Origin: Actinomycetes bacterium
GTDB taxonomy: Bacteria; Actinomycetota; Acidimicrobiia; Acidimicrobiales; RAAP-2
Direction of reading: 5' to 3'
Assembly (NCBI GenBank): GCA_021837305.1
Contig: JAKBGV010000001.1
Coordinates: forward strand, 1-51,128
Length of the DNA stretch: 51,128 bases
A program made the position numbers and the translations under genes. Below are positions 17,366-26,717 of this stretch, piece after piece (positions within the stretch are counted from its first letter, which is position 1; each line of letters begins with the position of its first letter). The notes beneath the pieces were generated by a model that saw nothing but the letters and a program-made list of their open reading frames with translations, ran no database searches and was not told the origin of the DNA.

Positions 17366-18295
17366 ATGATTCATCCGGCACTGCAAGGCTACGTTGACGA
17401 CATTCGCGCCAATCCCGCGCCGCACCCTTCGTCCATCGACATCGAACGTCGCCGGGTCGCCTATCGCGAGGGGGCGACCGCCCTGTGGCCGTCGCCCGAG
17501 CCGCTCGCCGAGGTCCGCGACTGCCGGTTCGACCTGTCCGGCCGGACAATCGCCGGTCGTCTGTACGTTCCCACTGGGGACGAGGCCCGAGGGATCGTGG
17601 TCTACTTCCACGGGGGATCGTTCGTCGTCGGCGACCTCGAGACCCACGACGGGGTCTGCCGTCGCCTCGCCGTCGACACGGGCATGCGATTCCTCGCCGT
17701 TGACTACCGGCTCGCACCCGAACACCCGTTTCCGGCTGGTCTCGATGACGTCGTCGACGTGCTGCGCCACGTGTCTGCGCACCGCGAAGAGTACGGCGAC
17801 CCCGCGGCCACGATGTTCGTCATGGGTGACTCGGCGGGGGCGACCTTGGCCACTGTGGCCGCGACGTTCACTCGTCATGAGGGACTTGGGATCGGCGCCC
17901 AGGTGCTGCTCTACCCGACCCTCGGTCCCGAGATGTTCACCGACTCGGCGCACACCTACGGCACCGGTTACTGGCTCGAGCTCGACCACCTGCGCTATGA
18001 CTACGGCCAGTACCTCGCCGGCGCAGACCCGACGGACCCAAGAGTCTCACCCTTGCTGAGCACCGATCTCGCCGCCTCGCCGCCGGCGATCGTGGTCGTG
18101 GCGTCTTGTGATCCGCTGCGCGACGAGGCGGTGGCCTACGCGGGCCTGCTCGAGCACTACGGCGTGCGCGTGGAACTGTTGGAGGCCGAAGGCATGGTCC
18201 ACGGCTTCATCCGCCTCGGCGGAATGTTCCCCGAGGCGTTGGCGATCGTCGATGACCTCGCTACGCACATGCACCGGCTCGTCGAACGTCCGTGA
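17366..18295 (+). CDS. alpha/beta hydrolase (hormone-sensitive-lipase family)
   Basis: An esterase of 309 residues. The oxyanion motif HGGS (82-85) replaces the usual HGGG, the nucleophile is Ser156 in GDSAG, the acid lies in SCDPLRDE and the histidine in GMVHGFIRL, in HSL order. No signal peptide, so cytoplasmic. ATG with AGGAGG upstream. Its TGA overlaps the start of the sulfatase (GTGA), so the two are co-translated and may act on the same ester substrate; that link is inference. Confidence 0.9.
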   Translation: MIHPALQGYVDDIRANPAPHPSSIDIERRRVAYREGATALWPSPEPLAEVRDCRFDLSGRTIAGRLYVPTGDEARGIVVYFHGGSFVVGDLETHDGVCRRLAVDTGMRFLAVDYRLAPEHPFPAGLDDVVDVLRHVSAHREEYGDPAATMFVMGDSAGATLATVAATFTRHEGLGIGAQVLLYPTLGPEMFTDSAHTYGTGYWLELDHLRYDYGQYLAGADPTDPRVSPLLSTDLAASPPAIVVVASCDPLRDEAVAYAGLLEHYGVRVELLEAEGMVHGFIRLGGMFPEALAIVDDLATHMHRLVERP

Positions 18296-19731
18296 ACGTC
18301 CTGTTCGTCACCCTCGATCAGTTCCGAGGTGACACTTTTGGCGCGGCGGGCCACCCGCTCGTAGCCACGCCGAACCTCGATCGAATCGCCCACGAGGGGG
18401 TGCGTCTTGGCCGTCACTACTCCCAGGCCGCACCGTGCGCGCCGGGGCGTGCCGCGCTCTACACCGGCATGTACCAGATGAACAACCGGGTGGTAGCCAA
18501 CGGTACGCCCCTGACCAGCGGCGTGGCCAGTGTCGCAACGGTCGCTCGTGAAGCGGGGTATGACCCGACCCTGTTCGGCTACACCGACCAGGGGCTGGAC
18601 CCCCGTGGCGCGAACGGTGCGGACGACCCACGGCTCGATGAGTACGACGGGGTGCTGCCCGGGATGTCCGTAGGCCTCTACCTGCCCGAGAGCCAAGCGG
18701 GGTGGGTCCAGTACCTTCGTGGCAAGGGTTATGACGTCCCGAGCGGTTGGGCGCTCGCGTTGCGAGGTGAGCCGGAGCGCCACGAGGACGACTCGTTGAG
18801 CGGATTTCTCACCACGCGATTCCTCGAGTGGCTCGGCCATCAGGAATCGGGATGGTTCGCGCACCTGAGCTACCTGCGGCCCCACCCGCCTTACGGTGCC
18901 GCTGGGCGCTATTCGACCATGTATGACCCCGACGACGTCGACCTACCGATTCCGCCCACCGACGTGGACCGGCACCCACTCCACGAGGCCGCACTGTCGA
19001 TCGAGGAGAGCGCGGCGCCGACGGCGACGCGAGCCATGCGCCGCCTTCGCGCGCAGTACTACGGGATGGTGAGCGAGGTCGACGCGCAGCTGGGTCGCGT
19101 CATTCGGGCGATCGAGGACCGGGGGGAATGGTCCGACACCCTGGTGGTGATCACGTCAGACCACGGTGACCAGTTGGGCGATCACGGGCTCATCCAGAAG
19201 CTGGGCTTCTTCCCCCAGAGCTATCACGTGATCGGGTTGTGGCGCGACCCACGCCGTGAGGCTGTCGGCGCCACCATCGAGCGCTTCACCGAGAACGTGG
19301 ACATCCTGGTGACCCTGGCCGACGCGCTGGGGGTCGACGTACCGGCCCAGTGCGATGGCCGGTCCCTGACCCCGCTGCTCGACGGGCTTGACGTTCCCTG
19401 GCGAGACGCCGCGCACTACGAGTGGGACTACCGGTACTTGTTCATCGAAGATGGGCGTAAGCCGTGGCCCCATGACCGATCACTGAGCCAGCGCAACCTC
19501 GCCGTTTCTGTGAGCACGGACGTCGCCTACGTCCAATTCAGCGATGGCAGCTTCCGGTGTTACGACCTCGTCGTCGATCCGACGTGGCGCACGACGTGCC
19601 GCGACGGCGACCGCGTGCTCGCCGCCGCCCAAGAGCAACTCGTCTGGCGCCAGGAGCATCTTGCTCGAGAGCTGACCGACATGGTCCTCGGGCCCGATCG
19701 CCGCGGACGGTGGCCGAAGCGAGTCGGTTAA
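18292..19731 (+). CDS. sulfatase-family hydrolase
   Basis: A 479-residue member of the arylsulfatase fold. Metal ligands appear in TLDQFRGD near residues 8-14 and SDHGDQLGDHG near 290. The key CAPGR (49-53) fits CxPxR, in which Cys49 is turned to formylglycine in active sulfatases, so hydrolysis of a sulfate ester is likely. No formylglycine-generating enzyme gene is in the window. There is no signal peptide, so it would act in the cytoplasm. GTG start overlaps the esterase stop. Which sulfated compound it uses is unknown. Confidence 0.88.
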   Translation: MNVLFVTLDQFRGDTFGAAGHPLVATPNLDRIAHEGVRLGRHYSQAAPCAPGRAALYTGMYQMNNRVVANGTPLTSGVASVATVAREAGYDPTLFGYTDQGLDPRGANGADDPRLDEYDGVLPGMSVGLYLPESQAGWVQYLRGKGYDVPSGWALALRGEPERHEDDSLSGFLTTRFLEWLGHQESGWFAHLSYLRPHPPYGAAGRYSTMYDPDDVDLPIPPTDVDRHPLHEAALSIEESAAPTATRAMRRLRAQYYGMVSEVDAQLGRVIRAIEDRGEWSDTLVVITSDHGDQLGDHGLIQKLGFFPQSYHVIGLWRDPRREAVGATIERFTENVDILVTLADALGVDVPAQCDGRSLTPLLDGLDVPWRDAAHYEWDYRYLFIEDGRKPWPHDRSLSQRNLAVSVSTDVAYVQFSDGSFRCYDLVVDPTWRTTCRDGDRVLAAAQEQLVWRQEHLARELTDMVLGPDRRGRWPKRVG

Positions 19732-19742
19732 GGCGACTCACT

Positions 19743-19767
19743 TCCTCGTCGGCGCCCACGACGAGGA
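19743..19767 (+). terminator. hairpin terminator after the sulfatase gene
   Basis: Stem TCCTCGTCG / CGACGAGGA, 9 bp with a 7-nt loop, 11 nt after the stop. A second small hairpin (GAGTCG/CGACTC) spans the stop codon itself. No U tract. Confidence 0.55.
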
Positions 19768-19928
19768 GAAATGTCGGCGCGAGCGCGTGGCCCGTTGCGT
19801 GACTGCTGATTCGGTTACCTCACGCGAAGACGACGAAACGTCCCACGGTCGCCCGACCCCCGTTGACCGGGACAATCTGGTAACAATAACGGTTGCGTCA
19901 CAACGGCGTAAACAGTGAGGGAGAATTC

Positions 19929-20810
19929 ATGCAGCGGATTTCACGCGTGCGTCAAGCACTGGCCACGGCGGGCGTCGCAACGCTCGTCCTGGCCTCCAGC
20001 GCGGTCGCGGGAGCGTCCCCGTCAGGGCACTACAACGCCGCGGCGGCCAAGTTGGTGCCGGCGGCGTACAAGGGCAAGGTGTTGCAGGTCGCGACGGACG
20101 CAACGTACGCGCCTGACGAGTACATGAACGGGACCAAAATGGTCGGCTTCGACGTTGACATGATCAACGCGATCGCCACGACGCTTGGCCTGAAAGTGAA
20201 TGAGAACAACGTGACGTTCGACAACATCATCGCCGGCATCAAGTCGGGTCACTACGTCATTGGGAACTCGTCGTTCACCGACACCAAGGCTCGCGAGGCC
20301 CAGGTCAACTTCGTCGACTACTTCCAGGCCGGCGAAGGCGTGTACGCGAAGTCCTCGTCGAAGTTCGGCTTCTCGGGCTTGAAGAGCTTCTGCGGACACA
20401 GTGTCGCAGTCGAGATCGGTACGGTCGAGCAGACTGACGCCCAGACGACCGCGAAGAGTTGCCCGTCCAAAAAGAAGCTGAGTGTCCTCACGTTCTCGAC
20501 CCAGACTGAGGCGAACGTCGCGGTTTCGTCGGGCCACGCGCAGTTCGGTTTCGCGGACAGTCAGATCGCTGGTTACATCGTGGCGACATCCAAGGGCGCG
20601 TTCAAGCTCGTCGGTAAGGCCGTCAATGTCGCACCGTACGGGATTGCCACGCCTAAGACCGCGGCCGGTCACCAGCTCGCCAAGGCCATCCAGGCGGCAC
20701 TGAAAGTGCTGATCGCGAACGGGACCTACCACTCGATCCTGGCCCACTACGGCGTCCAGGCGGGTGCGCTGCCGATCGGCCGCATTCAGCTCAATGGAGC
20801 GACTTCCTAG
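19929..20810 (+). CDS. ABC transporter substrate-binding protein, polar amino-acid type
   Basis: Extracytoplasmic solute receptor of 293 residues, SBP_bac_3 family: ATDATYAPDEYMNG, GFDVDMINAIATTLG, and a C-terminal ALKVLIANGTYHSILAHYGV. The first 27 residues are a signal peptide (basic start, hydrophobic core, AVA before the mature end) without a lipobox cysteine, so it is secreted rather than lipid-anchored. How it stays at the cell is unclear. ATG is chosen over a start at 19893 because GTGAGGGAG lies upstream. The permease and ATPase follow. Confidence 0.92.
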   Translation: MQRISRVRQALATAGVATLVLASSAVAGASPSGHYNAAAAKLVPAAYKGKVLQVATDATYAPDEYMNGTKMVGFDVDMINAIATTLGLKVNENNVTFDNIIAGIKSGHYVIGNSSFTDTKAREAQVNFVDYFQAGEGVYAKSSSKFGFSGLKSFCGHSVAVEIGTVEQTDAQTTAKSCPSKKKLSVLTFSTQTEANVAVSSGHAQFGFADSQIAGYIVATSKGAFKLVGKAVNVAPYGIATPKTAAGHQLAKAIQAALKVLIANGTYHSILAHYGVQAGALPIGRIQLNGATS

Positions 20811-20849
20811 GAGCGTATCTGCGTAGTCGGTTGTGTTAGAAACGTTGCC

Positions 20850-21863
20850 ATGACTTCGGACGGGGGCGATGCGGTGAAGGTCGTCCCCGTCCGTCATGTC
20901 GGACGGTGGATCGCCGGTGCGGTGATGATCGTGGTCGTGGCCATGCTGGTTCACACGCTCTTCTCCAAGGTCTCCACCGGTCAGGTGTCCTGTCGGACCG
21001 TGAACGGGTTGCGGACGTGTCACCCGGTGACCAACTGGCGCTTCAGCTGGAACATCGTGTTCCACTACTTCACCTCGTCGGAAATCCTGCACGGGCTGCT
21101 CCTGACCATTGAGTTGACGATCCTCGCGATGGTGATGGGAATCGTGCTCGGCATCACGATCGCCGTCATGCGGCTCTCACCCAATCGGCTGTTGTCCTCG
21201 ACGGCCTGGAGTTACACCTGGTTCTTCCGGGGAACCCCGGTGTACGTGCAGTTGCTCTTCTGGTTCAATATCTCGGCGATCTACCAGTCGTTGTCGATCG
21301 GCATTCCGTTCACGCACGTGGCGTTCCTCCACATCAACGCCGTCTCTCTCTTCAACCCATTCCGCGCTGCGCTGATCGGCCTGGGTCTCAACGAGGGCGC
21401 CTACATGTCCGAGATCGCTCGTTCCGGGCTGATCGCGGTGGACGAGGGCCAGATCGAGGCGGCGAGCTCGCTGGGAATGACCCGGGGCCAGACCCTTCGT
21501 CTGGTGGTGCTTCCCCAGGCCATGCGCGTCATCATCCCGCCGACGGGCAACGAGGTGATCTCGATGCTGAAGACCACCTCGCTCGCCAGTGCGATCTCCG
21601 TGGTCGAGGTGCTCGGAGCCGCCCAGAACATCTACGCCGCGAACTACGAGGTCATGCCGCTGTTGATCACCGCGAGTGTCTGGTACCTCATCATCACGAC
21701 CGTACTGTCCATCGGCCAGTTCTACCTGGAGCGCCATTTCGCTCGTGGCGCGCAACGGACGCCGCCTCCGACCCCGATCGCGCGCCTTCGCCAGGACGTA
21801 AAGGGCATCCTGGCGAAGTTCCGCACGCCTCGGCCCGCGATGACGAGGGAGGTCACGGCGTGA
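20850..21863 (+). CDS. polar amino-acid ABC transporter permease
   Basis: Inner-membrane channel of the uptake system, 337 residues. An N-terminal helix at about 20-38 precedes a roughly 40-residue extracytoplasmic loop with two cysteines, then five core helices. The EAA loop that docks on the ATPase is [24 protein letters not shown] read as family pattern near 207-230. The C-terminal tail of about 45 residues is cytoplasmic. One permease polypeptide would form a homodimer. Ends in a GTGA overlap with the ATPase gene. Confidence 0.92.
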   Translation: MTSDGGDAVKVVPVRHVGRWIAGAVMIVVVAMLVHTLFSKVSTGQVSCRTVNGLRTCHPVTNWRFSWNIVFHYFTSSEILHGLLLTIELTILAMVMGIVLGITIAVMRLSPNRLLSSTAWSYTWFFRGTPVYVQLLFWFNISAIYQSLSIGIPFTHVAFLHINAVSLFNPFRAALIGLGLNEGAYMSEIARSGLIAVDEGQIEAASSLGMTRGQTLRLVVLPQAMRVIIPPTGNEVISMLKTTSLASAISVVEVLGAAQNIYAANYEVMPLLITASVWYLIITTVLSIGQFYLERHFARGAQRTPPPTPIARLRQDVKGILAKFRTPRPAMTREVTA

Positions 21864-22633
21864 GCGTGGACGTCGTGCCCATGGTCGAGGCTCGAGCGGT
21901 GTGCAAGCACTACTCCGGTGTCGAGGTGTTAAAGGGCGTAGACCTCACGGTGAACCGAGGCGAGGTCACGTGCCTCATCGGACCCTCCGGGTCGGGCAAG
22001 AGCACCCTGCTTCGTTGCATCAACCACCTGGAGAAGCACGACGCGGGCGAGTTGCTCGTCGATGGTCAACTGGTGGGCTACGAAGCGCGCGACGGCAAGC
22101 TCTACGAGCGCAGCGACAAGCAGATCTGCGTTGAGCGCTCACGCATCGGGATGGTCTTTCAGCGGTTCAACCTCTTCCAACACCTCACCGTGCTTGACAA
22201 CGTCACTATCGGTCAGGTGAAGGTGAAGAACGTCTCACCCGACGCGGCGGCGACGCGGGCGCGCGAGCTGCTGGCGCGGGTGGGTCTTGACGCGAAAGAG
22301 AAGAACTACCCGAGCCAACTCTCCGGGGGCCAGCAGCAACGTGTGGCCATCGCGAGGGCGCTGGCCATGGAGCCCAAGTTGATGCTCTTCGACGAGCCGA
22401 CTTCAGCCCTCGACCCCGAATTGGTGGGCGAAGTGCTCGACGTCATGAAGGACCTGGCGCGCAGTGGGATGACCATGATCGTCGTCACCCACGAGATGGG
22501 ATTCGCTCGGGAGGTGGCCGACACGGTGTACTTCCTCGATCGAGGGATCATCGAGGAGTCCGGGGATCCGCGCCAGGTCCTCACGGCACCGTCCTCGGAG
22601 CGCTTGAAGAGTTTCCTGTCGAAAGTGCTCTAG
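21860..22633 (+). CDS. polar amino-acid ABC transporter ATPase (GlnQ type)
   Basis: Energises the upstream permease and receptor. The 257 residues have Walker [10 protein letters not shown], the family's NHLE stretch, signature [15 protein letters not shown], Walker [15 protein letters not shown] and the switch histidine in VVTHEMGFA. Best matched by the GlnQ/HisP group for glutamine, glutamate, histidine or similar substrates; the exact ligand is not readable. GTG start overlapping the permease stop. Shares one base with the next gene. Confidence 0.94.
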   Translation: MSVDVVPMVEARAVCKHYSGVEVLKGVDLTVNRGEVTCLIGPSGSGKSTLLRCINHLEKHDAGELLVDGQLVGYEARDGKLYERSDKQICVERSRIGMVFQRFNLFQHLTVLDNVTIGQVKVKNVSPDAAATRARELLARVGLDAKEKNYPSQLSGGQQQRVAIARALAMEPKLMLFDEPTSALDPELVGEVLDVMKDLARSGMTMIVVTHEMGFAREVADTVYFLDRGIIEESGDPRQVLTAPSSERLKSFLSKVL

Positions 22634-23796
22634 TGCGCTGGGAGATACACGAATCGAACCGTGGTACGGGGCTGCCCTTGGAAGGACTGCGCGTGCTCGA
22701 CTTCTCGCGGGTGCTCGCGGGCCCGTTGTGCGCGATGATCGCCGGCGACCTCGGAGCGGACGTCGTGAAGGTGGAAGGTCCCGACGGCGACCCCGTCCGG
22801 GCGCTGGCCCCACCGCGTTTCGGCGACGACGCGACCTACTACCTGGCGGTGAACCGTCACCGTCGCAACGTCGTGGCTGACCTGCGAGATCCGACGCACG
22901 TCGCGGCGATCATCGAGTTGGTTCGCCAAGCGGACGCAGTCGTCGAGAACTACCTTCCCAATCAGCTCGCCGCGCTCGACATCGATCGGCTCCACGAAGC
23001 GAACCCTGACTGCGTCTGGATCAGCGTCACGCCGGCGACCTCCGGTGGCCCGGTCGCCGCACAGCCGTCCTTTGACCTCTTGGCGCAGGCGAGGTCGGGA
23101 CTGATGGGAGTGACCGGCCGCGGCGACGGTGAACCGACCAAGGTGGGTTCACCGCTGGCCGACGTCGTGACCGGCCTGTACGCGACGATCGGACTCCTGA
23201 CCGGCCTGTACGCCAGGGCCGTGGGTCGCGACGCTCGGCGCTTCGAGGCGCCGTTGCTCGAGTCGACGATGTCCGCGTTGATCAATCAGGCGCAGGGCTA
23301 CCTGTCGACGGGGGTAAATCCCAGACGACTCGGTAACGATCACCCGAGTATCGCCCCGTACGGCCCGGTGTCGACATCAGACGGCTACGTCCTGCTCGCG
23401 GTCGGTACCGACGGGCAGTACGAGCGCCTCGTCGCGATGCTCGACGACGAGGCGCTGCGCTCGCGAACCGAGTGGGCGACCAACGCTGCTCGAGTCGCCG
23501 ACCTCGAGGCCCTGCGTACGGCCCTGGACGCGGTCTTTGGAACGCGACCGACGGACTACTGGCTCGAGCGGCTCGCCGCGTCGGGCGTACCGCACGGTCC
23601 GATCTTCGACGTGGCGGGAGCCTTCACCCAGCCGCAGATCGCCGACGGCGATTTCGTGGGGGTCATGGACACACCGGCGGGTCCGACGAAGGTGATGCGG
23701 TCGCCCCTTCTCATCGACGGTCGACGTCCACCTGTTCGACGAGGTCCTCGTCGCCTGGGCGAGGACACGGTCGAATTACTCGGCGACCTCGCCTAG
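22633..23796 (+). CDS. CaiB/BaiF family III CoA-transferase
   Basis: Transfers CoA between organic acids through an aspartyl-CoA intermediate. The 387 residues carry LRVLDFSRVLAGPLC, GADVVKVE, NRHRRNVVADL and the putative nucleophile Asp177 in SPLADVVTG. Adjacent to an amino-acid transporter, it may act on a catabolic intermediate, but the substrate is not known. GTG start shares a base with the ATPase stop, implying co-translation. The last 21 nt overlap the convergent nitroreductase gene. Confidence 0.9.
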   Translation: MRWEIHESNRGTGLPLEGLRVLDFSRVLAGPLCAMIAGDLGADVVKVEGPDGDPVRALAPPRFGDDATYYLAVNRHRRNVVADLRDPTHVAAIIELVRQADAVVENYLPNQLAALDIDRLHEANPDCVWISVTPATSGGPVAAQPSFDLLAQARSGLMGVTGRGDGEPTKVGSPLADVVTGLYATIGLLTGLYARAVGRDARRFEAPLLESTMSALINQAQGYLSTGVNPRRLGNDHPSIAPYGPVSTSDGYVLLAVGTDGQYERLVAMLDDEALRSRTEWATNAARVADLEALRTALDAVFGTRPTDYWLERLAASGVPHGPIFDVAGAFTQPQIADGDFVGVMDTPAGPTKVMRSPLLIDGRRPPVRRGPRRLGEDTVELLGDLA

Positions 23797-24468
23797 CGCG
23801 GGTCCGTCGAAGGTGTCGACGGTCGTGAACGCTGAGACGCGCCGACGGGTCAGTCGGGTCAACTGACGCTTGGGGCGCCCGAGGGCCACAATCGCTGCCA
23901 CCGCGTAGGTGGTTGGAATGTTGAGTGCCGCGAGCAGGTCTGGTTCGTTACGCACCGCCACTGTTGTCATGACCCCGCCGAGGTCGTGTTCGCGCGCCGC
24001 GAGCAGGATGTTCCAGACGAACGGGTAGATCGATGCGCCGCCGATGAACTGATAGCGGTCGAGGTCCCGGTCGGTGGCGGCGAGTACCGAGAGATCGGCG
24101 CAGACGACGAGCATGGCCGGGACCGTCTCGAGGGTTTCGGGGAAGCCGTCGGGTCGTGAGGCGCGAACCGCGTCGTCATATCGTGCCTGCGCGGCCGCTC
24201 GCTCAGCCGCCGTCGCGACGGGGGAGAAGGGCACGACGCCCGCGAGTACGTGCGCCACGTAGTCGTGCCAGGCGTCGAGATAGAGGTCACGCACGACCCG
24301 ACGCGTCTCGCGGTCGTGTACGACGATGACGTGCCAGGACTGGCGATTGCCACCCGACGGCGCGAACCGGGCAGCGTTGAGGATCGAATGGATCGTCGCG
24401 TCCGAGACCGGCTCGTCGAGGAAGTCTCGCACGGCCCCGGTAGTGCGCATGGCGTCCAGGAGCTCCAT
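23776..24468 (-). CDS. nitroreductase-family FMN oxidoreductase
   Basis: A 230-residue flavin enzyme. MRTTGAVRDFLDEPVSD (from about residue 7) and APSGGNRQSW (36-45) are the FMN-binding start of the family; LGGVMTTVA near 165 and a VALGRPKR end also fit. It could reduce nitro compounds, quinones or enones; the substrate is unknown. ATG at 24466-24468 is preferred over an upstream ATG at 24567 since the family starts there and TAGGGT sits 7 nt before it. Confidence 0.9.
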   Translation of the reverse strand: MELLDAMRTTGAVRDFLDEPVSDATIHSILNAARFAPSGGNRQSWHVIVVHDRETRRVVRDLYLDAWHDYVAHVLAGVVPFSPVATAAERAAAQARYDDAVRASRPDGFPETLETVPAMLVVCADLSVLAATDRDLDRYQFIGGASIYPFVWNILLAAREHDLGGVMTTVAVRNEPDLLAALNIPTTYAVAAIVALGRPKRQLTRLTRRRVSAFTTVDTFDGPALGEVAE

Positions 24469-24475
24469 GGCGCCA

Positions 24476-24481
24476 ACCCTA
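24476..24481 (-). promoter_or_regulatory. -10 hexamer TAGGGT, leaderless nitroreductase
   Basis: Minus-strand TAGGGT is 7 nt from the ATG and one base after the TGA stop of the upstream ABC permease gene. Confidence 0.5.
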
Positions 24482-24482
24482 C

Positions 24483-25265
24483 TCACGCGTCGCGGCGAAC
24501 GAGCAACGAGGCGCCAGCCGCGAGGACGACGGCGACGTACCCGAGGAGCAGGAGCGTGGCGGTCCACGGACCGAACATGTTGAGCGGGGCGGAGGTCGAC
24601 ATCATGGCGTGTCCGAGCGAGGACGGTTCATACCGGGAGACGGAATCCTGCCAGCTTTGGGGAAGGACGAACACGATGATCGGCACGATGAGCAGCAGCG
24701 AGGTGAAGACGCTGATCGCCGCGGACTGCTGGCGCAGGATCAGGCCGAGCCCGAACCCGAGGGTGGCGAGGAGCGTGAGGTAGACCCCGCCGAGGATGAC
24801 CGAGCGCAACACGGCCCCCGAGGCGAGCGAGGCCGTTGGCACCACGCCCTCGTAGATCCGTTGCCCCAGAAGGAACGCCGCGAACACGACGACCTCCGCC
24901 ACCACCGTGGTGACGCTGATCAGGACGGCGAGCTTGGCGAGCACGACCTGGATCCGTCGGGGCGTGGCGGCGAAGGTGGTGCGGATCGAGCCCGACGAGT
25001 ACTCGCTGGTGATGAAGAGCACACCGATGACGCCGACGGCGAACTGAGCGAAGAGGGTACCGCCGAGGCTGGTTGAGACGGGATCGAAGGTCAAACGACG
25101 CAGGGGGTCCATTGTTCGCCAGTGGCCCCGAATGGCCGTCGTGATCAGCGCGCCGATGCCCAGCGTCAGGAGGATCGTGACGGCGTATCCCATGACCGTC
25201 GAGCGAACGGTGCGGAACTTTATCCATTCCGCGTGGGTGGTCGAGGCCATCGTGACCCTATCCAT
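24483..25265 (-). CDS. ABC-2 type transporter permease
   Basis: Membrane subunit of an ABC exporter, 260 residues with six hydrophobic segments. The start TTHAEWIKFRTVRST and the loop ITSEYSSGSIRTTFAATPRR are typical of ABC2_membrane permeases in actinobacterial drug or lantibiotic-type exporters. Cargo unknown. ATG at 25263-25265 overlaps the ATPase stop and suggests coupling; a second ATG at 25248-25250 lies 4 nt after a TAGGGT that begins with that stop. Confidence 0.87.
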   Translation of the reverse strand: MDRVTMASTTHAEWIKFRTVRSTVMGYAVTILLTLGIGALITTAIRGHWRTMDPLRRLTFDPVSTSLGGTLFAQFAVGVIGVLFITSEYSSGSIRTTFAATPRRIQVVLAKLAVLISVTTVVAEVVVFAAFLLGQRIYEGVVPTASLASGAVLRSVILGGVYLTLLATLGFGLGLILRQQSAAISVFTSLLLIVPIIVFVLPQSWQDSVSRYEPSSLGHAMMSTSAPLNMFGPWTATLLLLGYVAVVLAAGASLLVRRDA

Positions 25266-26178
25266 GTGGTGTCGATTCGTTTGCGCTCGCGTATTCGACT
25301 GCGTCCGCGGTGAGGTCCATGAACACCTCTTCGAGTGACGCGCGCTGCGGCGTGAGCTCGAAGATGGCGATGCCAGCGGCGAGCGCCGCGGTTCCCACCG
25401 ACTCTGCGTTGGTCCCGCGCACGGTCATGGTCCCGTCATTGGCCGAGTCCACCGTGGTCCCCGTGGCCTCGAGCAGCCTTCGCAACGCGGCGTTGTCGGC
25501 GGAGCGCACCAGGACCGTTCCGTCGGCGGACGCCGTGAGCTCGTCGACCGTGCTCTGGGTGATGAAGCGTCCGCGGCCGATCACGATGATCTCGTCCGCG
25601 CTCTGGGCCATCTCGCTCATCAGGTGTGAGCTCACAAAGACAGTTCTGCCCTCGATGGCGAGTGTGCGGAAGAACGCTCGGATCCAACGGATGCCCTCGG
25701 GGTCGAGTCCGTTGACGGGCTCGTCGAAGAGCAGGACTGGTGGGTCACCGAGCAGTGCGGCCGCGATCCCGAGTCGTTGGGACATCCCCAACGAATAGCC
25801 CCCGACCTTTTTGTCCGCGACGGCGGCGATACCGGTGAATTCGAGGACCTCCTCGACCCGACGCGCCGGGATTCGATTCGAGGTGGCCAGGGCGAGCAAG
25901 TGATTACGAGCGGTACGACCGGGGTGCACGGCCGCGGCATCCAATAACGCGCCCACCTCGCGCAGGGGAGTCTTCAGGTCTCGGAAGCGTTTGCCGTCGA
26001 TCGTCGCGAGACCCGACGTCGGCGCGTCTAATCCCATGATGATTCGCATCGTCGTCGACTTCCCCGAACCGTTGGGTCCGAGGAACCCCGTGACCACACC
26101 CGGACGAACCTCGAAGCTGAGGTCGTTCACGGCGAGGGTGTCGCCGTAGCGCTTGGATAGGTGCTCGACAGATATCAC
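25258..26178 (-). CDS. ABC transporter ATPase (ABC-2 exporter)
   Basis: ATPase for the downstream permease, about 306 residues. LSKRYGDTLAVNDLSFEV, Walker A GPNGSGKST, MIIMGLD-type Q-loop region, signature YSLGMSQRLGIAAALL, Walker B VLLFDEPVNGLDPEG and the switch histidine in VSSHLMSEM are present. Residues beyond about 215 form the usual C-terminal extension of these exporters. The frame is open far upstream; GTG at 26176-26178 is chosen because it begins the conserved ISVEHLSKRYG and lies 10 nt after TAGATT. Confidence 0.9.
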   Translation of the reverse strand: MISVEHLSKRYGDTLAVNDLSFEVRPGVVTGFLGPNGSGKSTTMRIIMGLDAPTSGLATIDGKRFRDLKTPLREVGALLDAAAVHPGRTARNHLLALATSNRIPARRVEEVLEFTGIAAVADKKVGGYSLGMSQRLGIAAALLGDPPVLLFDEPVNGLDPEGIRWIRAFFRTLAIEGRTVFVSSHLMSEMAQSADEIIVIGRGRFITQSTVDELTASADGTVLVRSADNAALRRLLEATGTTVDSANDGTMTVRGTNAESVGTAALAAGIAIFELTPQRASLEEVFMDLTADAVEYASANESTPHG

Positions 26179-26236
26179 GATTGGTGCGAATCTAGCGACC
26201 GGCGCGGATCGAGCAAGCGCTCGCGCGACGGGGACA

Positions 26237-26665
26237 TTACGCGTCTCGACAACGAGCGCACAAGCCGGCGATCGCGACGTGATGGCGGTCGAGCCGGAAT
26301 CCGTACGTCTTCTGTAGGTCTGCACTCAACGCGTCGAAGTGGCGCGACGGGATCTCAATCGTGACACCACAGTCGGTGCACACCAGATGACCGTGGACTG
26401 CTCCCGCCAGGTGATACACCGTGGCGGCGTGTCCGACGTGGGCGTGGACCACTAGATCGAGTCGTTCGAACTCCTCCAGGATCCGATAGACCGTGGACGG
26501 GCTGACGTCGGACGCGTATCGTTGGGCGGCCCGGGTGATCTCCTCAGCGCTGAGGTGGTCGGGCTGTTCGACGAGCACGCGAGCCACCGCTCGCTTGGCC
26601 ACGGTCACCCGCCCGCCGTCGGCGCGAACGGCCGAAATGATGTCCTCGAGTCGATCGTGGTCCAC
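26237..26665 (-). CDS. Fur-family transcriptional regulator
   Basis: A 142-residue metal-sensing repressor. The winged helix covers about 1-80 with STVYRILEEFERLDLV as the recognition part. The dimer domain has HGHLVCTDCG (Cys96, Cys99) and CARC (Cys136, Cys139), forming the structural zinc site. It may sense iron, zinc or peroxide; the sequence does not decide. GTG at 26663-26665 is 6 nt after TAGTCT. It is divergent from msrA, which it may regulate by position, and no near-perfect Fur-box palindrome was recognised in the gap. Confidence 0.92.
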   Translation of the reverse strand: MDHDRLEDIISAVRADGGRVTVAKRAVARVLVEQPDHLSAEEITRAAQRYASDVSPSTVYRILEEFERLDLVVHAHVGHAATVYHLAGAVHGHLVCTDCGVTIEIPSRHFDALSADLQKTYGFRLDRHHVAIAGLCARCRDA

Positions 26666-26671
26666 TGTTCG

Positions 26672-26711
26672 AGACTAGGCCGACGCGACATCGATGTGAG
26701 ACCCGTAATCT
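26672..26711. promoter_or_regulatory. divergent leaderless promoters fur-like / msrA
   Basis: Minus-strand TAGTCT (26672-26677) is 6 nt from the regulator's GTG and plus-strand TAATCT (26706-26711) is 6 nt from the msrA ATG. The 52-nt gap leaves little room, so the regulator could control both. Confidence 0.6.
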
Positions 26712-26717
26712 GCCACT

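Noticed and set aside
20022-21092. Long minus-strand frame of 356 codons
   Set aside because: It is antisense to the solute-binding protein and permease genes, has no recognisable domain, and is rich in Arg/Asp/Val as expected of a GC-rich shadow frame.
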